Origin: JAVBNA01 sp031551875
Lineage (GTDB): Bacteria; Bacillota; Clostridia; Oscillospirales; Acutalibacteraceae
Length of the DNA stretch: 64,000 nucleotides
NCBI GenBank assembly: GCA_031551875.1
Contig: JAVBNA010000015.1
Coordinates: forward strand, 1 to 64,000
Direction: 5' to 3'
Of this stretch, positions 42,124 to 51,294 are shown piece by piece. How positions within the stretch are numbered: the stretch's first letter is position 1; each line of letters opens with the position of its first letter. Under the pieces are notes generated by a model. That model made no database searches and was not told where the DNA came from. It was given only the letters and a program-made list of their open reading frames with translations. A program made the position numbers and the translations under genes.

Positions 42124-42156
42124 GCGCGGCACCCGTAATGAGTGCCGCGCTTTTTT
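42124..42156 (+). terminator. Terminator of the small membrane-protein gene
   Basis: GCGCGGCAC (42124-42132) pairs with GTGCCGCGC (42142-42150) and is followed by six T residues. Confidence 0.92.
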
Positions 42157-42617
42157 CATTGACCGGAAGGAATTCCCAGTTGTTCGCGCAACTGTGTAAT
42201 CCGGTCGTACAGCTCTTTATTTTGGATCAGATAATAGGTCAGACCCAGTGCTACGCTGAAGGTCTCATCGCCCCAGTTGCCCATCCATGCGGTTGTCCCG
42301 TCGGCAAATTCAATGAAGAGAGTCCCGTAATAGGGCGTGGGCGGGGAGACATATGTGCCGAGCCTCCCGAGAAAATCCGATTCGGACAGGAGGCCGCCCA
42401 GATCGAAATCATACATGTCGCTGCGCAGGTTGATCTGCACGCCTTTGACTTGATTTTCGCGAACCTTTTTGCAGATGTTGTTCCAGTGGCGCTGCCCCTC
42501 GGCGTGATCGGGCGGCATACTGTCGCGTATATTGTACGAGAGGGCGGCCAGCAAAAACAAGACCACCCCAACAATTGCCCAGAAGGGCTTTGCGGTCACC
42601 ACGTTTTTGAGCGTCAT
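42156..42617 (-). CDS. Hypothetical single-helix membrane protein
   Basis: A 153-residue protein with one N-terminal membrane helix (about 10-27) and an extracytoplasmic domain. The segment VKGVQINLRSDMYDFDLGGLLSESDFLGRLGTY followed by TLFIEFADGTTAWMGNWG looks like a small beta domain. I do not recognise a family. ATG 42617 is chosen because AGGAGG lies 10 bases upstream. It lies between two terminators and so is probably monocistronic. Confidence 0.55.
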   Translation of the reverse strand: MTLKNVVTAKPFWAIVGVVLFLLAALSYNIRDSMPPDHAEGQRHWNNICKKVRENQVKGVQINLRSDMYDFDLGGLLSESDFLGRLGTYVSPPTPYYGTLFIEFADGTTAWMGNWGDETFSVALGLTYYLIQNKELYDRITQLREQLGIPSGQ

Positions 42618-42750
42618 AACCAACGCCTCCTTTTGAGAAGAAGCAGTTTGAGAGAAAGCTTTCAAATATATTTTATCATACAATAAAAGGACATGCCACG
42701 GAGAAAACGCCAAAGTTGCAGCGAATTTTTCGGCACAGCGCTAGAAAATA

Positions 42751-42783
42751 ACAGGGAAGAGAAATTTTTCTCACTTCCCTGTT
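42751..42783 (-). terminator. Terminator of the GH13 gene
   Basis: ACAGGGAAG pairs with CTTCCCTGT directly after the stop; ATTTTC follows on the minus strand. Confidence 0.75.
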
Positions 42784-42786
42784 TTT

Positions 42787-44682
42787 TTATGGTTGTTGCT
42801 TTTCCCCGGTCAGCGCGATAGCCGCGCAGCCGTAGGGCTCAAGGACAATCTGCCGGCGCTCCGCTTTGGGGCCGATGACCGTCTGTGCCACCGCCCAATG
42901 AAGGGGCAGCGGGACGGTGTACGCCTTGTCGCCCGCGTTGAGCAGCACAAGAAGCTTGTCGTTTTTATCCGCGCGGATGTAGCCCAGCTGGCGTTCGTCG
43001 CACAAGAAGGGGATAAAGTCTCCGTCGTGCAGGCAGGAGAGGCTCCGGCGCAGCTTGCCGAGCGTTTTGTACCAGTCCAGCAGCGCCGTGTCCTCATGCC
43101 CCCACGGGAAGCAGGTGCGGTTGAAGGGGTCGCGGTAGCCCTCGACGCCCGCCTCGTCACCATAGTAGAGGCAGGGCACGCCGGGCAATGTGTACTGCAT
43201 CAGGGCGGCGGGTCTCAGCAGCCGCAGACCATGGGCGCGCGCCTCGGGGGAGAGGTGCTGCACCGATTGCCAGTCACGGCCGCGGTCATAGGAAGGCTCT
43301 CCGGCCAGCACGGTCAGCGCCCGTTCGGTGTCGTGGGTGCCGATCAGGTTCATGAGCACGCGGATCACCTGACGGGGGTAGTTTTCCAGAATGCCCAGCA
43401 GGATGCTCAGCACCTGCCCGCCGTTGAGCCGCCCGCCCCAGAAGCCCAGCACGGCGTCCCGGAAGGGGTAGTTCATCACACTGTCCAGCTGCTGCCCGTG
43501 AAAATAACGGCGGGTCTGTCCGTAGGCCTCCTTGTTGGAGGCATCCTCCCACACCTCGCCGATGATCACCGCGTCGGGATTCTCCGCTTTGACGGCAATG
43601 CGCAGGTTGTCGAGAAATCCGTCGGGCAGCTCGTCGGCGACGTCCAGCCGCCAGCCCGCCGCGCCGCTTCTGAGCCACTGCCGCGCGACACCGTCCTCGC
43701 CGTTGATGAAAGCGTCAAAGTCCGCCGACAGCTCGTTGACCTCGGGCAGCGTGTCAAACCCCCACCATGACTGGTATTTGTCCGGCCACTGGAAGAAGTG
43801 GAACCAGTGATAATAGGGGGATTCCTGTGAATTGTATGCGCCGTCGCCGGGATAGCGGCGGGCCTTGTTGAAATAGATGCTGTCGTCGCCCGTATGGCTG
43901 AACACGCCGTCAAGAATGACGCGCATGCCGCGCTTCTCCGCCTCCTTGCACAGCGCGGTAAAGTCGGCTTCGCTGCCCAGCAGGGGGTCAATTTTCCGAT
44001 AATTGGCGGTGTTGTAGCGGTGGTTGGAGTGCGCCTCAAAAATGGGGTTAAGGTAGAGGCAGGACACGCCCAGCGACGCGAGGTAGTCGAGCTTGAGTGT
44101 GATACCGCCCAAATCCCCGCCGAAGTAGTCGGCGTTGCGCACCCGTCCCTGCGCGTCGGGCCGCCACTCTGGCTCGCCGCCCCAGTCGCCGCGCAGTGTC
44201 CGGTCGGCCGGAACATCATGTTTTTCTGTGCCCGACGCAAAAAAACGGTCGGGAAAGATCTGGTAGATCAGCCCGCCGGTCAGCCAGTCGGGGGTGGTGA
44301 AGTCCTTCGCGTAGACCGTCTGCTGCCACTGCGCGCCCCCCTCAAAGACCGCTTCGCCGGTGGCCGCGCGCTGAAGTAGGCGGGTGCCAGTGGCGGTTTG
44401 CAGGGAGAAGGAGTAGCGGAACAGACCGGGGGCGTTGGGGATGTAGTCCACCTCCCACCACTCAAAGCCGTCCCCCTCCATCGCGCACCAGTACATGGAC
44501 AGCGTATCCCACGCGACGCCCTCGCACTGAACCGTCATATACGCGGCCGAACAGCCCAGCGAGCGGGGGAGCTGGAGCTTAAAGTGCACTTGTGTCTGTT
44601 CGGCGACCGCGCCCACCGGGAATTTATAGATCGCGCTGCGGGAGTCAAACATCGTGTTGTGAGACAGGGAGGGATCAAACAT
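42787..44682 (-). CDS. GH13 alpha-glucan hydrolase (neopullulanase / cyclomaltodextrinase type)
   Basis: A 631-residue glycosidase without a signal peptide. After an N-terminal beta domain (about 1-125, CBM34-like) the (beta/alpha)8 barrel shows the four GH13 regions: DGVFSHTGDD, GWRLDVADE (nucleophile Asp), IIGEVWED (acid Glu) and LIGTHDTERAL (transition-state Asp). The N-domain plus barrel is typical of intracellular neopullulanases that cut maltodextrins, cyclodextrins or pullulan. Region I has Ser-His rather than the usual Asn-His. TGAGGTGACATTCC precedes ATG 44682. It lies just downstream of glycogen phosphorylase, pointing to storage-glucan breakdown. Confidence 0.93.
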   Translation of the reverse strand: MFDPSLSHNTMFDSRSAIYKFPVGAVAEQTQVHFKLQLPRSLGCSAAYMTVQCEGVAWDTLSMYWCAMEGDGFEWWEVDYIPNAPGLFRYSFSLQTATGTRLLQRAATGEAVFEGGAQWQQTVYAKDFTTPDWLTGGLIYQIFPDRFFASGTEKHDVPADRTLRGDWGGEPEWRPDAQGRVRNADYFGGDLGGITLKLDYLASLGVSCLYLNPIFEAHSNHRYNTANYRKIDPLLGSEADFTALCKEAEKRGMRVILDGVFSHTGDDSIYFNKARRYPGDGAYNSQESPYYHWFHFFQWPDKYQSWWGFDTLPEVNELSADFDAFINGEDGVARQWLRSGAAGWRLDVADELPDGFLDNLRIAVKAENPDAVIIGEVWEDASNKEAYGQTRRYFHGQQLDSVMNYPFRDAVLGFWGGRLNGGQVLSILLGILENYPRQVIRVLMNLIGTHDTERALTVLAGEPSYDRGRDWQSVQHLSPEARAHGLRLLRPAALMQYTLPGVPCLYYGDEAGVEGYRDPFNRTCFPWGHEDTALLDWYKTLGKLRRSLSCLHDGDFIPFLCDERQLGYIRADKNDKLLVLLNAGDKAYTVPLPLHWAVAQTVIGPKAERRQIVLEPYGCAAIALTGEKQQP

Positions 44683-44716
44683 GGAATGTCACCTCAATCT
44701 GATTCGTTGACGATAG

Positions 44717-44749
44717 ACCGGCCACCTGGCACGGGGCTAGGTGGCCGGT
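44717..44749 (-). terminator. Hairpin between glgP and the GH13 gene
   Basis: ACCGGCCACCT (44717-44727) pairs with AGGTGGCCGGT (44739-44749). It has no T-run on the minus strand, so it may only stabilise the mRNA or terminate weakly. Confidence 0.5.
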
Positions 44750-44765
44750 GGTGTGTGATCTTGTA

Positions 44766-47180
44766 TTAGAACTTGACCGGCGCCGCGCCCCAGATGTCAC
44801 GGGCATAGTCTGCGATCGAGCGGTCGGCGGAGAAAATGCCCGCCATGGCGGTGTTCATGAGCGACATGCGGCTCCAGCGCGCCTTGTCGCGGTAGAGAGC
44901 GGATGCTTTGTCCTGCGCCTGAGTATATTCTGTGAAGTCGGCGAGCGCCATATACTGGTCGCGCGTAATTAACAGGTTGGCGATCGAGCTGAAGTCCTTG
45001 CCGCCGATGCCCTTCATCATTTCGCTGATCACGTCGCGCAGCGTCTGGCTGTTGTTGTAAAACACTTTGGGATCGTAAGCGTTTTTGACGATCAGGTTTT
45101 CCACCTCGGGGGCGGTCAGGCCGAAAATGATGATGTTGTCGTCGCCCACGACGCTGTGGATTTCCACGTTCGCGCCGTCCATCGTGCCCAGCGTCACCGC
45201 GCCGTTGATCATGAGTTTCATGTTGCCCGTGCCCGACGCCTCGGTGCCGGCCAGCGAAATCTGCTCACTGATGTCGGCGGCGGGCATGAGCTTCTCGGCA
45301 AGGGTCACACGGTAGTCCTCCAGGAAAACCACCTTGAGCTTGTCGCCGATGTCGGGGTCGTTGTTGATCACGTTTCCCAGCGTTGCGATGAAACGGATGA
45401 TCTCCTTGGCGAGGTAGTAGCCCGACGCCGCTTTGGCGCCGAACAAATAGGTCTTGGGGGTGAACTCGGCGTTCGGATTGCGCTTGAGCCACTGGTAGGT
45501 CGCGAGGATGTGCATGGCGTTGAGATGCTGCCGTTTATATTCATGCAGGCGCTTGACCTGTACGTCGAAAATGGAGTCGGGGTTAATTTTAACGCCCTGC
45601 GCCGCAAGGACGTGCTTCGCAAACTCTTCTTTGTTGGCCCGTTTGATGGCGGCGATCTTATCGAGCACCGCGGCGTCCTCCTGGAACGCGGCCAGGCCGG
45701 CCAGCTTGGAGGCGTCCTTCACAAAGTCGGGCCCGGTCAGCTCGGTGATCAGCGAACACAGGCGCGGATTGGCCTGACACAGCCAGCGTCGGTAGGCGAT
45801 GCCGTTGGTGACATTTTTGAACTTCTGGGGCATGATGGTATAGAAATCGTGGAAAACCGTATCCTTGAGGATGTCGCTGTGCAGCTTGGAGACGCCGTTG
45901 ACCGAATGGACCGACGCGACGGCGAGGTTGGCCATTTTGATGTAGCCGTCGCTGACGGCCGACATGTGGGCGACCTTGCCGTGATCATAGCCGGTCAGCT
46001 CCTCCATGCGCTCGCAGTTGCGGTGATTGATTTCACAGATGATCTGGTAAATGCGGGGCAGCCGGCGCTGGAACAGCGCCTCCGACCACATTTCAAGCGC
46101 CTCCGCCATGACAGTGTGGTTGGTGTAGGCGACCGTGCGTGTGACAATGTCCCACGCGCCGTCCCAGGAATAGCCGCACTCGTCGAGCATGATGCGCATG
46201 AGCTCGGGGATGGCGAGCACGGGGTGGGTGTCGTTTAAATGGATCGCGGCCAGCTCGGGCAGGTTGTCCAGCGTGCCGTGCTTGCGCAGGTGACGGTAGA
46301 CGATGTCCTGTATGGAGGCGGACACGAGGAAATACTGCTGCGACAGGCGCAGGCTTTTGCCCTCCACGTGGTTGTCGCCGGGGTAGAGCACCTTGGTGAT
46401 GCTCTCGGCGAGCGCCGTCTGCTCAATCGCCTTGACGTATTCGCCCTCGTTGAAGCTGGACATGTCAAAGCCGGTCGAGGAGGCCGACCACAGCCGCAGT
46501 ACGCTGATGCCCTTGCCGTCGAGGCCGGGCACCATCATGTCATAGGGGGTGGCGATGACCGTCGTGTAATCGACATGCTTGACCGAGTGGTAGCTGCCGT
46601 CCCACCGTTCGTCCACGTGGCCGTCAAAGTGCACCTCCACCGCCTTTTCGGGGTAGGGCACCAGCCACACCTCGCCGCCCGGCAGCCAGAAGTCGGGCAG
46701 CTCGGACTGCCAGCCGTCCACGAGTGTCTGTCGGAAAATGCCGTATTCATAGCGCAGGGAATAGCCCATCGCGGGGTAACAGCCCGTGGCCAGCCCGTCG
46801 AGGAAGCAGGCGGCCAGCCGTCCGAGGCCGCCGTTGCCCAGTCCCGCGTCGGGTTCTTTCTCATAAATTCTGTCCAGCTTGAGTCCCATTTCGTCCAGCG
46901 CCTCGCGCACCGGAGCCTCAAGCCCCAGATTATACAGGTTGTTGCGCAGCGAGCGCCCCATCAGGAATTCCATGCACAGGTAATAGACTGCCTTGGTGTT
47001 CTGCTCGGCGGCCTTCTCGGAAAACTCCTTCTGCCCGGCCATCATCAGGTCGCGCACCATCAGAGCGAGCGCCTTATAGACATGCTCATCGGTCGCCTCG
47101 CGCACATTGACGCCGAAACTGTGAGAGAGGTTGGAGACAATCTTCTCCTGAATGGTTTTTGGGGAAAGTGTGTACTTCAT
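44766..47180 (-). CDS. glgP: Glycogen / starch / alpha-glucan phosphorylase
   Basis: A PLP enzyme of 804 residues that releases glucose 1-phosphate from alpha-1,4-glucans. GNGGLGRLAACFLDGLAT near residue 110 and the PLP-site EASGTGNMKLMINGAVTLGTMDGANVEI near 620-650 are diagnostic. The length is close to the usual 800-830. GGGAGG lies 11 bases before the ATG, and a good promoter stands about 100 bases upstream. Together with the GH13 enzyme it forms a storage-glucan degradation pair. No glycogen-synthesis gene is in the window. Confidence 0.97.
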   Translation of the reverse strand: MKYTLSPKTIQEKIVSNLSHSFGVNVREATDEHVYKALALMVRDLMMAGQKEFSEKAAEQNTKAVYYLCMEFLMGRSLRNNLYNLGLEAPVREALDEMGLKLDRIYEKEPDAGLGNGGLGRLAACFLDGLATGCYPAMGYSLRYEYGIFRQTLVDGWQSELPDFWLPGGEVWLVPYPEKAVEVHFDGHVDERWDGSYHSVKHVDYTTVIATPYDMMVPGLDGKGISVLRLWSASSTGFDMSSFNEGEYVKAIEQTALAESITKVLYPGDNHVEGKSLRLSQQYFLVSASIQDIVYRHLRKHGTLDNLPELAAIHLNDTHPVLAIPELMRIMLDECGYSWDGAWDIVTRTVAYTNHTVMAEALEMWSEALFQRRLPRIYQIICEINHRNCERMEELTGYDHGKVAHMSAVSDGYIKMANLAVASVHSVNGVSKLHSDILKDTVFHDFYTIMPQKFKNVTNGIAYRRWLCQANPRLCSLITELTGPDFVKDASKLAGLAAFQEDAAVLDKIAAIKRANKEEFAKHVLAAQGVKINPDSIFDVQVKRLHEYKRQHLNAMHILATYQWLKRNPNAEFTPKTYLFGAKAASGYYLAKEIIRFIATLGNVINNDPDIGDKLKVVFLEDYRVTLAEKLMPAADISEQISLAGTEASGTGNMKLMINGAVTLGTMDGANVEIHSVVGDDNIIIFGLTAPEVENLIVKNAYDPKVFYNNSQTLRDVISEMMKGIGGKDFSSIANLLITRDQYMALADFTEYTQAQDKASALYRDKARWSRMSLMNTAMAGIFSADRSIADYARDIWGAAPVKF

Positions 47181-47277
47181 AGGTGAAAAACCTCCCGGTA
47201 TTTCTTTTTCTAACGTGATTGCGATTTTTACCCCCTCTAAAACAGGGATTCCCTAACAGTTTAGGAAGGATGTGTAT

Positions 47278-47306
47278 ATAATATACCAAAAACGTCCTTT
47301 TTTCAA
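47278..47306 (-). promoter_or_regulatory. glgP promoter
   Basis: On the minus strand TTGAAA (47306-47301), 17 bases, then TATTAT (47283-47278). Confidence 0.75.
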
Positions 47307-47594
47307 GAGTAGAAAGAAAGTGAAGGAAAAATTTGCCGATTGGGACAAAAAAGGAAAGGAAAAGAATGGCAGGGAGAAACCGCCTTGCTTGCTGTCGTCT
47401 AAAAAGGTCTGTTTTTTATAGGATATGAACAAAATTAAAATATTGTGAGGGAGAGAATAAGCCCGTTTGGGAGCGAAAAAGAGAAAAGCAAAGAAGATTT
47501 TAAAATTTTTCCTTTTATTCTTGGACAATATATATTATAATGAACGGTATATAGACGAACCCTGTTATGGATCACAACAGAAGGGATGAATACA
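47307..47594. other. Divergent spacer glgP / zapA
   Basis: An AT-rich, purine-skewed spacer with no coding frame or known RNA. A plus-strand TATAAT at 47536-47541 probably belongs to zapA, though no good -35 is seen at 17 bases. Confidence 0.35.
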
Positions 47595-48716
47595 ATGGGG
47601 AAAAACAGAGTGAAGGTCACGATTCTGGGAAGCGATTATGTGATTCTGACCGAGGATCCCGAGCAGCAGATTCTGGAGATGGCGGCCGAGGTCGAGGATC
47701 AAATCAATTCGTTCATAGAAAGCAGCCCGGCGCTGTCCTCCAGCATGGCGTCGGTGCTGGCGGCGCTTAACCTCTGCGACGCGAAGAAGAAAGCCGAGCA
47801 ATCGGCGGACAACCTGCGCGCCCAGATTAAGGAGTACCTGCAGGAGGCCGAGCGGGGACGCTCCCTGTCGGCCATGGCGCAGGAGACCGCCAGAGAGGCG
47901 GCGGAGGAAGCCCGGAAGCTCAAGACCGAGCTGGGCGTCATCCGTGACCGGCTGACCGAGGAGGCGTCCTCGGTCAAGCAGAGGGCGCACCAGGAAATCG
48001 AAGAGGCCAAGGGCGAGACCGCCAGGGTGCGCGAGGAGATGACCGCGCTCAAGGAACGGCTTGCGCAGGAGATGCAGACCGCGCTCGATCGCGCGAAGCA
48101 GGAAATCGAGGAATCGCGGGCGCTGGCGGCGGGTCACAAAGAGGAAAACGAGCGGCTCAAAAACCAGATGTCGGGCGAAATGAAAAGCGAAGCGGAGGCG
48201 CATGCCGCCGTGCAGGTGGAAAACGCCCGTTTACAGGAAGAGAACGCGAAGCTGCGCGAGCAAGAATCGGAGCTCTCCGCCCGTCTCAGGGAGCGGGAGG
48301 ACGCGCTGACCGCCGAGCTTTTGCAGGCGCAGCAGGACAGCGCGCAGCTGGCCGGCGAGCTGGAGGAATTCCGGCAGAGCAACGACGACCTCAAGCGCAG
48401 GGTGGCGGGGGAGACAACCGCGATCCAGCTTCAGTTTAAAAAGGATCTTGAGGAGGCCAAAAAGCAGGTGGAGCCCCTCATGCAGGAGATTTTGCTGCTT
48501 CAGAAGCAGGTCAACCTGCTGACCGAGCGGGGCGAGGAAGCAGAGCGCGAGGCGGCAACGCTGCGGCTGGCGCTTTCCCGGCAGGAGGGCTCAAACGCCT
48601 CCGCTGTCCCTGCGGGCGCACAGTATTTCTCCGGCGGGCATCAGGTTGAGCGGGTGGACGACAGCGAGAGCACGACCGACGACCTGCTGAGCTTCTTTAA
48701 TCTGAGGCAGAATTAG
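47595..48716 (+). CDS. zapA: ZapA-like division protein with a long coiled-coil extension
   Basis: Residues 1 to about 85 form a clear ZapA domain (KVTILGSDYVILTEDPEQQILEMAAEVEDQI ... MASVLAALNLCDAKKK), which cross-links FtsZ filaments. It is followed by about 260 residues of nearly continuous Glu/Lys/Arg/Ala coiled coil and a short tail ending DDLLSFFNLRQN. Ordinary ZapA is 85-110 residues, so this 373-residue form is unusual. ATG 47595, nine bases after AGAAGGG, is preferred over an ATG at 47586. The stop is 3 bases before the U32 peptidase gene, the usual zapA neighbour in Clostridia. Confidence 0.85.
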   Translation: MGKNRVKVTILGSDYVILTEDPEQQILEMAAEVEDQINSFIESSPALSSSMASVLAALNLCDAKKKAEQSADNLRAQIKEYLQEAERGRSLSAMAQETAREAAEEARKLKTELGVIRDRLTEEASSVKQRAHQEIEEAKGETARVREEMTALKERLAQEMQTALDRAKQEIEESRALAAGHKEENERLKNQMSGEMKSEAEAHAAVQVENARLQEENAKLREQESELSARLREREDALTAELLQAQQDSAQLAGELEEFRQSNDDLKRRVAGETTAIQLQFKKDLEEAKKQVEPLMQEILLLQKQVNLLTERGEEAEREAATLRLALSRQEGSNASAVPAGAQYFSGGHQVERVDDSESTTDDLLSFFNLRQN

Positions 48717-48719
48717 CGG

Positions 48720-50798
48720 ATGAAACCATTTGAAATTTTAGCGCCGGCCGGTTCTCCGGCCCACCTCCCTGCGGCGGTGAGGCTGGGAGCCGGTGCGGTC
48801 TATTTGGGACTGAAGGATCTGAGCGCCCGCGCCCACGCCGGGAACTTTACCCCGGAGGAGCTTTATGAGGCGGTGCGCTGCTGTCACGAGCGGGATGTCA
48901 AGGTCTATGTCACGCTCAACACTCTTTTAAAGGATCGGGAACTGAACAAAGCGGATGAGGCGGCCGCGCTGGTGTGTGAAACCGGCGCGGACGCCGTTAT
49001 TGTTCAGGACCTTGGGCTGGCGGCGCGCATTAAGCGCTGTGCGCCCGACCTGCCCCTCCATGCCTCCACCCAGATGTCGGTGCACACCCCTGCGGGGGCG
49101 CGGCTGTTGTATGAGAGGGGCTTTTCACGTGTGGTGCTTGCCCGGGAGTGTTCTGAAAAGGAGATCGAGGAGATCGCCCGGGCGTGCCCGATCGAGCTCG
49201 AGGTTTTTGTGCACGGTGCGCTGTGCATGTCGGTGTCGGGGCAGTGCTATCTGTCCGCGATGCTGGGCGGCCGCAGCGGCAACCGGGGACAATGCGCCCA
49301 GCCCTGCCGTCTGCCCTTTCATGTGCCCGGCTCGGACGCCTTTGCGCTGAGCCTGAGGGATCTGTCGCTGATCGGGCGGCTGAGAGAGCTGCGCGGCATG
49401 GGCGTGGTGTCGGCGAAAATTGAGGGGCGCATGAAGCGTCCCGAATATGTCGCGGCGGCTGTGCGCGCCTGTAGGCAGGCGCTCGACGGCGGGTCGGACG
49501 ACGAAGTCCTGCGCGACCTGCAAAGCGTATTTTCCCGCTCAGGCTTTACGAGCGGCTATTATGACGAAAAAATCGACAAGACCATGTTTGGCATCCGACA
49601 GAAGGAGGACGTCACCGCTGCCACAGACGAGGTGCTCGCCCGCCTGCGGGGCCTGTACAAAGACGAGTCGGCGCGCATTCCCGTGCGGTTTTTCCTGACG
49701 CTGAGGGAGAACGAGGAGACCGAGCTGCGGGCCGAGGAGGGCGCTCATACGGTCACTGTGGCGGGGCAGCCCGCCGAGGCGGCGCGCAGCCGTCCCCTGA
49801 CCGCTGACGATTGCCGCGCACAGCTGTGCAAAACCGGCGGCACACCCTATTTTTGCGCGCCGGAGGATGTGACCCTTTCTCTGCCCGAGGGGCTTTCGCT
49901 GCCCCTGTCGGCGCTCAACCGAATGCGCCGGTCGGCGTTGGAGGCGCTGTCCGAAAAGCGCGCCCGGCGTGCTCCGATCCTCTGGCGCGCGCCGAAGGAA
50001 CTCCATGGAGCGCCCGTCCCGTGTCACAAGGACAAATCGGCAGACAATGCGCGTCTGCGCGCCCATTTTATGGACGCCCGGCTGCCGTCCGCCGCGCAGG
50101 ACTGCGAGCTGTGCTGGCTGCCGCTGTTCACCCCGCCCGAAACGCTCGCCGAGCGCCTCAGGGAGGGCTTTCACGTGGGCGTGGAGCTGCCCCGCGGGCT
50201 GTTTTCCCAGGAGGAGCATGTGCGCAGCGCGCTGCGCGGCGCCTATGAAGCCGGTGTGCGCGACGCCTACGTGGGCAATTTAGGCGGCATAGAGCCTGTG
50301 CGGGAAGCGGGGCTGACGCTGCACGGCGGCTTCGGGCTCAACGTCATGAACGGGCGCAGTCTGGAGGCGCTGGCGGGCTTAGGCGTGGCCGACTGCGAGC
50401 TGAGCATAGAGCTGTCGGCGGGCGAAATCCGGGATATTCCTAAGAAAATCCCCGCGGGCGCGGTGATTTACGGACGGCTGCCCCTCATGCTCACCCGCTG
50501 CTGCCCCCTCAAAAGCGGCGGACGGGACTGTAACTGCTGTCCCGGACGGGGGGCGCTGACCGACCGAAAGGGGATGCGTTTTCCGGTTTCCTGCACCGCC
50601 GGATGCGCACAGGTGTATAACGCCGTTCCCCTTGACATGGGCGGAATTTTGCAGGAAATTACGGGTGTGGACTTTGTCTCCCTGCGATTTACTGTGGAAA
50701 ACTATGTGGAAATTGAGGAAAAGCTCGCGGCTTGTCAGACCGCCGAAACGCCCCGGACGGGCTTTACGCGGGGTCGGTACCGCCGCGGGGTGGAATAA
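48720..50798 (+). CDS. U32 family peptidase / RNA hydroxylation protein
   Basis: A 692-residue U32 family member. The N-terminal barrel shows ILAPAGSPAHLPAAVRLGAGAVYLG and the U32 signature ELEVFVHGALCMSVSGQCYLSAMLGGRSGNRGQCAQPCR. A C-terminal part includes a Cys-rich cluster (RDCNCCPGRG ... FPVSCTAGC). Relatives (TrhP, RlhA) hydroxylate tRNA or rRNA using an iron-sulfur centre; true peptidase activity is doubtful. The Cys residues fit metal binding. It is tightly linked to zapA (3-base gap). Its last 110 bases contain a TGTGGAAAA box (50693-50701). Confidence 0.9.
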   Translation: MKPFEILAPAGSPAHLPAAVRLGAGAVYLGLKDLSARAHAGNFTPEELYEAVRCCHERDVKVYVTLNTLLKDRELNKADEAAALVCETGADAVIVQDLGLAARIKRCAPDLPLHASTQMSVHTPAGARLLYERGFSRVVLARECSEKEIEEIARACPIELEVFVHGALCMSVSGQCYLSAMLGGRSGNRGQCAQPCRLPFHVPGSDAFALSLRDLSLIGRLRELRGMGVVSAKIEGRMKRPEYVAAAVRACRQALDGGSDDEVLRDLQSVFSRSGFTSGYYDEKIDKTMFGIRQKEDVTAATDEVLARLRGLYKDESARIPVRFFLTLRENEETELRAEEGAHTVTVAGQPAEAARSRPLTADDCRAQLCKTGGTPYFCAPEDVTLSLPEGLSLPLSALNRMRRSALEALSEKRARRAPILWRAPKELHGAPVPCHKDKSADNARLRAHFMDARLPSAAQDCELCWLPLFTPPETLAERLREGFHVGVELPRGLFSQEEHVRSALRGAYEAGVRDAYVGNLGGIEPVREAGLTLHGGFGLNVMNGRSLEALAGLGVADCELSIELSAGEIRDIPKKIPAGAVIYGRLPLMLTRCCPLKSGGRDCNCCPGRGALTDRKGMRFPVSCTAGCAQVYNAVPLDMGGILQEITGVDFVSLRFTVENYVEIEEKLAACQTAETPRTGFTRGRYRRGVE

Positions 50799-50799
50799 A

Positions 50800-50819
50800 T
50801 GTGGAAAACCTGTGGAAAA
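50800..50819 (+). promoter_or_regulatory. Two phased DnaA-box-like sites in the dut leader
   Basis: TGTGGAAAA occurs at 50800-50808 and 50811-50819, 11 bases apart (one helical turn), between the U32 stop and the dut start. A third copy is at 50693-50701. The same 9-mer forms the boxes of oriC. Confidence 0.5.
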
Positions 50820-50831
50820 GGGGGAAAGCAG

Positions 50832-51284
50832 ATGTTTGAGAAAGACATTCCCGTTCTCAAAATAAAACGAGTGAACCAACGCGCTCAAATGCCCAGACAG
50901 GCAACGGCGGGTGCGGCGGGCCTTGACCTGTCAGCGGCGCTGGAGACATCGCTGCTGCTGCCGCCGGGCGGACGGGCAACAATACCCACCGGTCTCGCGG
51001 TGCAGATTCCGGCGGGACTGGCCGGATTTGTGTTCGGGCGCAGCGGGCTGGGCATTAAGCACGGCGTCACGCTGTCCAACTGCGTGGGTGTGATCGACAG
51101 CGACTACCGCGGGGAGATTCTCGTCGGGCTGTGCAACCAGTCGGGCGAGCCCTATACAATTCAGCCGGGTGAACGCATTGCCCAGCTGGTGCTCATGCCG
51201 GTGTGCGCGCCTCTGCTCGTGGAGTGCGCCGCATTGGAGGACTCGGAGCGCGGAGCCGGCGGGTTTGGCTCTACCGGGACATAG
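50832..51284 (+). CDS. dut: dUTP diphosphatase (dUTPase)
   Basis: It hydrolyses dUTP to dUMP, keeping uracil out of DNA. The 150-residue trimeric-type enzyme has the expected motifs in order: AGLDLSA, FGRSGLGIKHGV, GVIDSDYRGEI, GERIAQLVLMP and RGAGGFGSTGT (P-loop-like C-terminal motif V). ATG 50832, after GGGGGAAAGCAG, is selected. An earlier in-frame ATG at 50799 would translate the TGTGGAAAA repeats and has no binding site. Confidence 0.96.
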   Translation: MFEKDIPVLKIKRVNQRAQMPRQATAGAAGLDLSAALETSLLLPPGGRATIPTGLAVQIPAGLAGFVFGRSGLGIKHGVTLSNCVGVIDSDYRGEILVGLCNQSGEPYTIQPGERIAQLVLMPVCAPLLVECAALEDSERGAGGFGSTGT

Positions 51285-51294
51285 GAGGAAGAAT

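Noticed and set aside
47307..47594. Small protein gene in the glgP-zapA spacer on the minus strand
   Set aside because: The frames there are short, low-complexity Phe/Lys-rich translations of AT-rich DNA without ribosome binding sites.
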